From a virus, in the IMG/VR virus record IMGVR_UViG_3300032214_001346, positions 1 to 64,000 of that record: DNA of 64,000 nt; one strand, 5' to 3'. The position numbers and the translations under genes were made by a program. Under the pieces are notes generated by a model. It did no database searches. It saw only the letters and a program-made list of their open reading frames with translations, and was not told the DNA's origin. Within the stretch, counting starts at the first letter, position 1. Every line of letters begins with the position of its first letter. Positions 58,648 to 64,000 of the stretch are shown here, piece after piece.

Positions 58648-59019
58648 TCTTGCAATTAACCCAGTTTCCCAAGGTCGGCTTCACCAATTAAATAGCACCG
58701 GCACTAATGATGAGATAAGAGTCTTGCAATTAACCCAGTTCCCTAAGGTCGGTTTCACCTTCTGAATATTGAATCTTTGATAGAAGCTAACTTGCAATTA
58801 ACCCAGTTCCCTAAGGTCGGTTTCACCAACTCGATGTTTTTTATTCCTGATTTTGAATCAAATCTTGCAATTAACCCAGTTCCCTAAGGTCGGTTTCACC
58901 CAAACCGGGAGGGTTGATGGAATTTAGGTCGACACTTGCAATTAACCCAGTTCCCTAAGGTCGGTTTCACCTTTGAAGCTCAAAAAAAGAGATTAGAGTT
59001 GAATTTTCTTGCCTTGCAA

Positions 59020-60783
59020 TTAACCCAGTTCCCTAAGGTCGGTTTCACCTGCCGTATCCCAGATCGTAAGCTGTGTAAAGGTTTCATCCCCTGATTGCGC
59101 GGATCTCTTATTTTTCTTTGTTCCAGGTTTTTGAGTTTTCGCTGAATTAGCTGAAATGCTTATTGGGTAAGGTGCGCGGGTGCTTGGTAAATTGTCAAGG
59201 TTCGGATTGCTTACGGTGTCTACCTTTGAGGTTGTTTTCACGGCTTTAGAGGTTTTTACATCCCCCCTTCCGCGCTGAGTTCCCCTTTCGGGGTTTAATT
59301 GGGAGGAATATCCATCCTCCGGTGGTGCTTGCACACCTTCCTGGTGACATCCCGTATTGGAATCAGAGCCAGGCTTTCGGGTTTCCCCATGTTCCCACGC
59401 CCAAGCGCGGTACACTGCTGATAATTGTTTTTTGCCTTTGAGCAAGATGTTCTTAGCTGCATTAGAATCACGTCCTTCTGTGTGACCACATTCTGTACAG
59501 CGGTGAGTTCTTTGGCTCAATGCTTTCTTTATTTTAGCACCACATTTTGAACAGTCAACCGTAGTGAAATGAGCAGCAACTTTTACAAACTCTCTATCAG
59601 TATCTTTACACTTTGTTTCAATTTTACTGATTAAATCACCCAGTGCTGAATCAGCAAAACTTTTGTTTAACCCAGCTTTACGTTTTGCACCGTTTTGTTC
59701 ATAGCCATTGCCGTCCTCACGTTTCTTGGCTTTGGGCTTACGGTTCAGGTTTTGTATCTTTAAGTCTTCCATCACAATCCCAGAATACTCACGCACAACT
59801 TTAGTAGATAACTTATGGTTAAAAGCGTTACGGCTGCGGCGGATCTTTTCATGGTGTAAAGCTATTTTTTGATAGGTTTTCTTCTGATTACATCCTCCCT
59901 TTTGTTGCCTAGACGCTTTACGCTGTAACCGTCTTAGCTTTGCTTGTTGTTTCCTAAATAGCTTAGGCGGTTCTATTTCTCTCCCCTGATCTGTGGTGAT
60001 AATTGATAGTAAACCCGGATCAATTCCTACTGCTTTATCAGATTTTGGTAATGGGTCATTGGGGATATCAACGCATACATGAAGATAGTAACCTGATGGT
60101 TCTTTAACTATTCTGGCAGGACCCCATTCTTGCCAGTCATATCTATCAAATAATCCTTTAACTTTAATTTTACCAAGTTTAGGGAACTGGACATAGCCAT
60201 TATTTGAGCCGGGTATTTTTTCCGGTTTTAGTTCTTTGGATAAACCCCCAGCATTGAGATTAACAAGTGACTTGATTTTATCATTTCTCCCTTTGAATTT
60301 TGGCTTTCTACCGGGGTGTTTTGGGGTAACGTAAGCTTTCCATGATTTCTTTAAAGAATCAATTACCCCTGCCTTAAATTTAGTGGGAACATCTGCCATA
60401 AAGTCGGGAATATTGTCACTCCTATAAAATTCACATTGTCCATATTTATCAGGGTTTTCAATATTCAAATGTTGTCTAATTTCACAGTAAGGATGACCGC
60501 TTTTAGGTCTGATGACACCTGTACCGACTAAGCGGACTTTTTCCCACTTCTCAGTAGACTTACCTTTCTTGTCTTCAGTAACAACCTTTCGCCATTTCCA
60601 CTGCAAAACTACACCATCAGGAATAATGCGATCGCTTATTTCTTTCTCTCTATAATATTTCTGTCTTCCTGCTAGTTTGAGTGACAGCCCTGTATTCCAA
60701 ACCCACTTGAGTTTGTCTAGCCATTGATTAATCGTTTGTACCTGTGCAACCGTGGGGTCAAGTTTAAATTCAAAAGTTTTCAT
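59020..60783 (-). CDS. TnpB-like / type V-U-like CRISPR effector
   Basis: 587 aa. TnpB core 1-450: N-terminal 'MKTFEFKLDPTVAQVQTINQ', RuvC-I 'AVGIDPGLLSII' (D255), RuvC-II 'IVMEDLKIQNLN' (E339), zinc finger C411/C414/C429/C432 and RuvC-III 'GRDSNAAKNIL' (D439). All catalytic acids are intact. A low-complexity C-terminal tail (450-587) runs straight into the CRISPR array, the stop codon being inside its first repeat. No TnpA is adjacent. Type V-U effectors (V-U2 is recalled from cyanobacteria) are the closest idea; a plain IS605 TnpB is the alternative. Confidence 0.85.
   Translation of the reverse strand: MKTFEFKLDPTVAQVQTINQWLDKLKWVWNTGLSLKLAGRQKYYREKEISDRIIPDGVVLQWKWRKVVTEDKKGKSTEKWEKVRLVGTGVIRPKSGHPYCEIRQHLNIENPDKYGQCEFYRSDNIPDFMADVPTKFKAGVIDSLKKSWKAYVTPKHPGRKPKFKGRNDKIKSLVNLNAGGLSKELKPEKIPGSNNGYVQFPKLGKIKVKGLFDRYDWQEWGPARIVKEPSGYYLHVCVDIPNDPLPKSDKAVGIDPGLLSIITTDQGREIEPPKLFRKQQAKLRRLQRKASRQQKGGCNQKKTYQKIALHHEKIRRSRNAFNHKLSTKVVREYSGIVMEDLKIQNLNRKPKAKKREDGNGYEQNGAKRKAGLNKSFADSALGDLISKIETKCKDTDREFVKVAAHFTTVDCSKCGAKIKKALSQRTHRCTECGHTEGRDSNAAKNILLKGKKQLSAVYRAWAWEHGETRKPGSDSNTGCHQEGVQAPPEDGYSSQLNPERGTQRGRGDVKTSKAVKTTSKVDTVSNPNLDNLPSTRAPYPISISANSAKTQKPGTKKNKRSAQSGDETFTQLTIWDTAGETDLRELG
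59282..59320 (-). other. Stable hairpins inside the effector's 3' coding region
   Basis: On the minus strand, GGAGGA-tggatat-TCCTCC (59320-59302) and CCCC-GAAA-GGGG with a GNRA tetraloop (59293-59282). Structured 3' tnpB sequence is typical of omega RNA overlapping the gene, so this may be a scaffold RNA for the effector. Confidence 0.5.
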
Positions 60784-60817
60784 GGTAAAATAGATGCGTG
60801 GGTATGTTGGACCTACT

Positions 60818-60860
60818 CCTAGTGGTGGATTGATGCTGAGAACATCACCACGCGACTAGG
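60818..60860 (-). promoter_or_regulatory. 5' leader hairpin of the effector gene
   Basis: Minus strand: CCTAGT-cgc-GTGG-TGATG-ttctcag-CATCA-at-CCAC-c-ACTAGG, three stacked stems in 43 nt, beginning at about the predicted transcription start. Similar in build to the antirepressor leaders, but without their conserved bases. Confidence 0.55.
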
Positions 60861-60884
60861 TTTAAATATTATAGCATTTAAACC
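60859..60884 (-). promoter_or_regulatory. Effector promoter inside an inverted repeat
   Basis: GGTTTAAAT-attatagc-ATTTAAACC encloses the minus-strand extended -10 TGCTATAAT. Repressor binding here would shut off the CRISPR effector; no clear -35 is seen. Confidence 0.5.
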
Positions 60885-60961
60885 AAATATATGACATTGA
60901 GGCAATTGAAACAGAAACTTTACGCTACAATAATAATGTCAAGCTCAGATATATTAAGGGT

Positions 60962-60982
60962 GCTGTCAGTAATGCTGACAGC
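60962..60982 (+). other. Hairpin upstream of the M-like gene
   Basis: GCTGTCAG-taatg... CTGACAGC, eight-bp arms, ten nt before ATG 60992. Could mask the start or stabilise the mRNA. Confidence 0.55.
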
Positions 60983-60991
60983 TTTATCATT

Positions 60992-61321
60992 ATGTTCCCA
61001 AATGCGCCTAGTTCTCTTAAAATCAGTTGGGATAATGCCATAAGTTTTGAAGCAAGTTTCTTATCTCAAAACTACCAGGGTGGTGTGGATGAGAAAGGGA
61101 ATAGAAACCAGCTTAACCAGGTGGTCGGTACGCAGACTTTGACCTTGACCATTGATAGTTTATTTACTTATTCAGAGATTGATACTTTTTTAACTAATAA
61201 TTTAAGTAAGCCTTTCTACTTTAATTCCACTTTGTACCGTTGCGAGACGTTTAAGTGGACACCATCTAGCGATAAGGTGTTTAAGTTGGAACTGAGTTTA
61301 ATTCAAATATTTAGACCTTAA
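60992..61321 (+). CDS. Minor tail protein M-like, displaced copy
   Basis: 109 aa, the length of lambda M. 'SLKISWDNAISFEASFLSQN' at the N-terminus, 'YSEIDTFLTNNLSKPFYFNS' and the end 'KWTPSSDKVFKLELSLIQIF' resemble the M fold (charged beta strands with a final beta ladder). Weaker than the copy at 2867. Isolated from other tail genes and next to the CRISPR effector. Confidence 0.5.
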   Translation: MFPNAPSSLKISWDNAISFEASFLSQNYQGGVDEKGNRNQLNQVVGTQTLTLTIDSLFTYSEIDTFLTNNLSKPFYFNSTLYRCETFKWTPSSDKVFKLELSLIQIFRP

Positions 61322-61437
61322 TCAAGTCTAATCGGGCTATATATTCAATAAAAATTATAAGATATTTCTACTGATATTGTGCATAACAATTAATTATATG
61401 TAATTATTAAAAATAAAAATGTTGAGGTTTTAATACT

Positions 61438-61992
61438 ATGAAATGGGAAAAACTACCAAAACCTTGGACTAAAGAACAGTGTCGCCGTCGCTACGTTGAA
61501 AGTGAAGAGGATATAGGTATTAGAAAACTGGCTGTCGAGGCTGGCTTGGGTAAGGGAACTGTTGAGGTATGGGTAAGACGAGAATTATGGGTAGACCAAA
61601 GGCGACAGTACCAAGACACCCTAAAGACAACTATTCAAGTTAAAACTATACAGAAAGCATCTGAGAAAATATCAGATGAACTCTCTCAAATTGTCATTGA
61701 AAATTACAAAGTACACAAACTTGCTAGGGATTATGTGGCTAAAATAATTGAGGTTAAAGCTAGACAATTGGCAGAAGATTTAGAACTGACGGGAGAAGAA
61801 AGAAAGAAAGCAATTTCTCTACATAGCGCACCTGAAACAAATCAATGGTCACAGGCATTGCAGCGGTCAACAAGTGCCATTAATGAGACTAGAGGGATTA
61901 AATACTTTGTTGATGTCAACGCAGCTGCTGATAAGCTATCTAGGGAAGGCTACCAAATTATTGATCCAAGTGAAGATAATGAAGATATTTAA
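61438..61992 (+). CDS. Terminase small subunit-like protein
   Basis: 184 aa. N-terminal HTH 'IGIRKLAVEAGLGKGTVEVW', 'VRRELWVDQRRQYQ', then a helical region ('ISDELSQIVIENYKVHKLAR') as in small terminases (pac-site binding and oligomerisation). It begins a rightward operon; the large subunit may lie beyond the window. A regulatory HTH protein is the alternative. Confidence 0.6.
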   Translation: MKWEKLPKPWTKEQCRRRYVESEEDIGIRKLAVEAGLGKGTVEVWVRRELWVDQRRQYQDTLKTTIQVKTIQKASEKISDELSQIVIENYKVHKLARDYVAKIIEVKARQLAEDLELTGEERKKAISLHSAPETNQWSQALQRSTSAINETRGIKYFVDVNAAADKLSREGYQIIDPSEDNEDI

Positions 61993-62290
61993 GATTTTTG
62001 ATTTTACTGGACATGGTGCGATCGCTATTGAGCATGGAGAAACTGTATATAAGGCAATTCATTACCACTTACTACGTAATGAGTTGGTGCAATTGGATTT
62101 TACAGGAATTGAGATTTTAGGTACTGCATTTGTGGGAGTTGCCCTAAAGCAACTCCTGAGGGATATTTCCCAGGAAAAAGTGAATGGCTTAATTGAGTTT
62201 ACTGGACTCAGTGATGATAAACGTGATATGATACAGCGTGTAATGAAAAAAGCGTATAAGTGGTACTTTGATGAACAAAATCAAGCGTAG
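61979..62290 (+). CDS. DUF4325 (STAS-like) protein
   Basis: 103 aa from ATG 61979, overlapping the upstream gene by 14 nt. 'HYHLLRNELVQLDFTGIEIL', 'GTAFVGVALKQLLRDIS' and 'LIEFTGLSDDKRDMIQRVMK', 'KAYKWYFDE' fit the DUF4325 pattern (STAS-like fold). Often seen next to restriction or defence genes in bacteria; here between packaging and methyltransferase genes. Confidence 0.75.
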   Translation: MKIFKIFDFTGHGAIAIEHGETVYKAIHYHLLRNELVQLDFTGIEILGTAFVGVALKQLLRDISQEKVNGLIEFTGLSDDKRDMIQRVMKKAYKWYFDEQNQA

Positions 62291-62807
62291 CCAGATAGAA
62301 GAATGGGATATTGATCGGCTGTCTCCTTATGAGAACAATGCTAAGTTGCACCCTGATTCTCACATTGAACAGATAGCTAACTCCATTGAGGAATTTACTT
62401 TTCTCGACCCGGTGGCAGTAGATGAGAATGGTGAAATACTAGAAGGTCACGGTCGGCTTTTAGCAGCCAAGAAACGGGGTGATAGTACAATTCCCGTAAT
62501 TCAAGTTACTGGGCTGTCAGATGCTCAAAAAGTGGCATATCGGTTAGCACATAACAAACTGACCATGAACACTGGATTTGATCCTGATATGTTGAAACTG
62601 GATTTTGAGTTTCTACAGGATAGTGAATTTGATCTGGGTTTAACGGGCTTTGGGGAATTGGAATTAAGTTTTCTGGATGATGAACAGGAAGAGGAAATTA
62701 ATGAACCTTACAGCCCAAAATCGTCAACCAAGGAAGTCAATGTAGATGAGTTTGAATTTGACCACAAGTGTCCTAAATGTGGTTTTCAGTACAATGATAA
62801 AAAATGA
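62271..62807 (+). CDS. ParB-like nuclease-domain protein
   Basis: 178 aa from ATG 62271. 'DIDRLSPY ENNAKLHPDSHI' and 'IEEFTFLDPVAVDENGEILE', 'GHGRLLAAKKRGDSTIPVI' are the ParB/Srx core (LxPYxxNxxxHP...I...GFxxPixVdexgxiixGHgRlxAak). C-terminal zinc pair 'CPKCGFQYND'. Common in phages beside DNA methyltransferases. Confidence 0.85.
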   Translation: MNKIKRSQIEEWDIDRLSPYENNAKLHPDSHIEQIANSIEEFTFLDPVAVDENGEILEGHGRLLAAKKRGDSTIPVIQVTGLSDAQKVAYRLAHNKLTMNTGFDPDMLKLDFEFLQDSEFDLGLTGFGELELSFLDDEQEEEINEPYSPKSSTKEVNVDEFEFDHKCPKCGFQYNDKK

Positions 62808-63847
62808 ATAATCCCCACGCCTGGTACTTAAAAGATTTGAAGCTTATACCCCAAAATGGACTAAAGGTAATGTCAACTTTTAGTTGCGGTGGTGGTAGTT
62901 CTTTAGGCTATAAACTAGCAGGCTGCAATGTCATTGCTGCTAATGATATTGATCCGGAAATGGCTTATCATTATCAGCTAAATCTTAATCCTCAACATTA
63001 TTTCTTGTGTCCAGTCAAAGACTTAATCAAGAAACAGTTGCCCAGTGAACTCTATCACTTAGATATATTAGATGGCAGCCCTCCTTGTTCTAATTTTTCA
63101 GTATCAGGGAACAGAGAAAAGGACTGGGGGAAGAAAAAACACTTTCGGGAAGGTCAAGCTGTACAGGTTCTTGATGACCTGTTCTTTGATTATTTAAACT
63201 TAGTTCAAAAGCTAAAACCCAAGGTGGCGATCGCTGAAAATGTCAAGGGGTTAATATTAGGTAATGCTAAAGGTTACTGCAAACTCATTATTGACAGATT
63301 CAAAGCTATTGGTTACAGCCCCCAACTATTCTTAGTTAATGCTGCGGACTGTGGTGTACCGCAGAGACGAGAACGGGTATTTTTTATTGCACTACGCAAC
63401 GATATTCATAAGCCTAAGCTGATATTAGCACCTAAGCACCGATGGGTTAGCACGGGAGAAGCCACTAGTGATTTGCAAGTGCTTACACAGGATGAAATTA
63501 AAGAAACCCGTCCTAGTCCCAACGATATTAAGTGTTGGGAGCATACACGCAAAGGTGATATGTACAAAACTTTTTTATTAAAGACAGAGAAACGTAATGC
63601 TTGCTTTAACAATATTAGGTTAGATGATAGTTGCCCTGCTAGTACGCTTAGTTCTACACCGGAACTATATACGCACTGGGATGTATGCAGAAAACTAACT
63701 TATAGAGAATATAAACGCTTAGGCTCATTTCCAGATGATTATAAAGCCAGAAGTACAAGGATAGGTAAATATATGATAGGTATGAGTGTACCACCGCGCA
63801 TGATGGAAAAGGTAGCACAAGCGGTAATTAGTCAGTGGTTATTGTGA
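62804..63847 (+). CDS. C5-cytosine DNA methyltransferase
   Basis: 347 aa, ATGA-coupled to the ParB-like gene. Motif I 'MSTFSCGGGSSLGYKLAGCN', motif IV 'DGSPPCSNFS' with catalytic Cys, motif VI 'IAENVKGLI', motif VIII 'CGVPQRRERVFFIAL' and motif IX/X 'KLTYREYKRLGSFPDDY'. Methylates cytosine C5, presumably at a sequence shared with the host to protect phage DNA. Confidence 0.93.
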   Translation: MNNPHAWYLKDLKLIPQNGLKVMSTFSCGGGSSLGYKLAGCNVIAANDIDPEMAYHYQLNLNPQHYFLCPVKDLIKKQLPSELYHLDILDGSPPCSNFSVSGNREKDWGKKKHFREGQAVQVLDDLFFDYLNLVQKLKPKVAIAENVKGLILGNAKGYCKLIIDRFKAIGYSPQLFLVNAADCGVPQRRERVFFIALRNDIHKPKLILAPKHRWVSTGEATSDLQVLTQDEIKETRPSPNDIKCWEHTRKGDMYKTFLLKTEKRNACFNNIRLDDSCPASTLSSTPELYTHWDVCRKLTYREYKRLGSFPDDYKARSTRIGKYMIGMSVPPRMMEKVAQAVISQWLL

Positions 63848-63852
63848 GTTTT

Positions 63853-63964
63853 TTGGCAATGTATTAAAAGCTGTGCTATAATAATTGAAACCAGCACCGT
63901 AAAGAGTGTAGTAGCACTCAGAACGGTTGTATCGCTGGTTAACATTTCACCCGTAAGAGCGGGT
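63853..63964 (+). promoter_or_regulatory. Promoter and structured 5' leader, copy A
   Basis: -35 TTGGCA (63853-63858), 18-bp spacer, extended -10 TGCTATAAT (core 63877-63882). Leader 63890-63939: ACCAGC, ACCGT, a GAGTG/CACTC hairpin, ACGGT, TGTATC, GCTGGT. A second hairpin ACCCG/CGGGT at 63949-63964. Same design as leaders at 51630 and 53446. Confidence 0.7.
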
Positions 63965-63973
63965 TAATCTGTC

Positions 63974-64000
63974 ATGACTAATTTAGCATTAATCGTTGAA
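63974..64000 (+). CDS. Start of a gene cut by the window end
   Basis: ATG 63974 begins MTNLALIVE. The two other genes that follow this leader type are antirepressors, so this may be another, but nine residues prove nothing. Confidence 0.45.

Larger units (their letters stand above)
58116..59049 (-). CRISPR. CRISPR array, eight 37-bp repeats, 5 intact and 3 degenerate
   Basis: Repeat (+ strand) begins CTTGCAATTAACCCAGTTCC and ends CTAAGGTCGGTTTCACC. Copies: 58116-58152 and 58187-58223 (degenerate), 58649-58685 (degenerate), 58723-58759, 58791-58827, 58864-58900, 58935-58971, 59013-59049. Spacers are 31-41 nt and all different (34, 37, 31, 36, 34, 41 nt) except that 58224-58648 is interrupted by a gene. 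Degeneration towards low coordinates marks the trailer, so it is read leftward, after the effector gene. No cas1/cas2 seen. Confidence 0.9.

Noticed and set aside
59020-60783. Complete IS605-family transposon
   Set aside because: No TnpA gene and no recognised ends; a CRISPR array follows directly, so a V-U-like effector is the better call.
1-64000. tRNA genes, diversity-generating retroelement, retron
   Set aside because: No tRNA-like cloverleaf, reverse transcriptase motif (YxDD) or template/variable repeat pair was noticed by eye; a tRNAscan run would be needed to exclude tRNAs.

Overview
The window looks like about 64 kb of a temperate siphovirus-type phage, or phage-plasmid, of a filamentous cyanobacterium. 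Host evidence: the HIP1 octamer GCGATCGC occurs throughout, there is an nblA homologue (phycobilisome degradation), and several genes resemble families I know mainly from Nostocales (vMAP-type HTH, DUF1392-like, DUF5895-like). The DNA is AT-rich and nearly fully coding, with many ATGA or ATGAGTAA stop/start overlaps. No terminase large subunit, portal, capsid or tape measure is visible, so the element extends beyond the window.

Layout. 1-20.4 kb (+): lambda-like tail tip genes (I, J, an FN3 gene, M-like, L with four Cys), then two paralogous tail-fibre cassettes (4.66-10.7 and 10.7-20.4 kb). The second is larger, with a 21-residue coiled-coil repeat, a YVTN-like beta-propeller insert and two leucine-rich-repeat proteins. 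20.4-29.3 kb (-): an early leftward region with a Gp37/Gp68-like protein, DnaB, a replication initiator containing nine 15-bp iteron-like repeats, and many small proteins. 29.3-34.9 kb (+): a divergent control region with TTGTGT/ACACAA operators, HTH and RHH regulators, a probable telomere resolvase (tyrosine-recombinase type), an adenine methyltransferase and an ASCH protein. 35.3-40 kb: small regulators, nblA, a GIY-YIG/T5orf172-type protein and a HAD/PNKP-like phosphatase. 40.3-47 kb (+): a cluster of small membrane proteins with a HerA/FtsK-like ATPase, tandem winged-helix proteins and an HNH protein. 47-56.8 kb: winged-helix protein, membrane proteins, an AIPR/DGQHR-like protein, Bro and Rha antirepressors, a frameshifted beta-class methyltransferase. 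56.8-57.8 kb: decayed copies of the initiator gene. 58.1-60.8 kb (-): an eight-repeat CRISPR array whose first repeat contains the stop codon of a TnpB-like (type V-U-like) effector gene. 61-64 kb (+): an M-like tail gene, a probable small terminase, a DUF4325-like protein, a ParB-like protein and a C5-cytosine methyltransferase, which seem to open the packaging operon.

How it fits together. Telomere resolvase without an integrase suggests a linear, hairpin-ended plasmid prophage like N15; a 32-bp perfect palindrome at 50692-50723 is a candidate resolution site, although an operator role is equally possible. The initiator/iteron/DnaB arrangement resembles lambda O/ori/P. The most unusual feature is the single-effector CRISPR system grafted onto a TnpB-like gene. 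A second is a family of three 50-51-nt structured 5' leaders with compensatory base changes, two of them before antirepressor genes and one before a gene cut by the window end. All functional calls were made by eye from sequence, without database searches.
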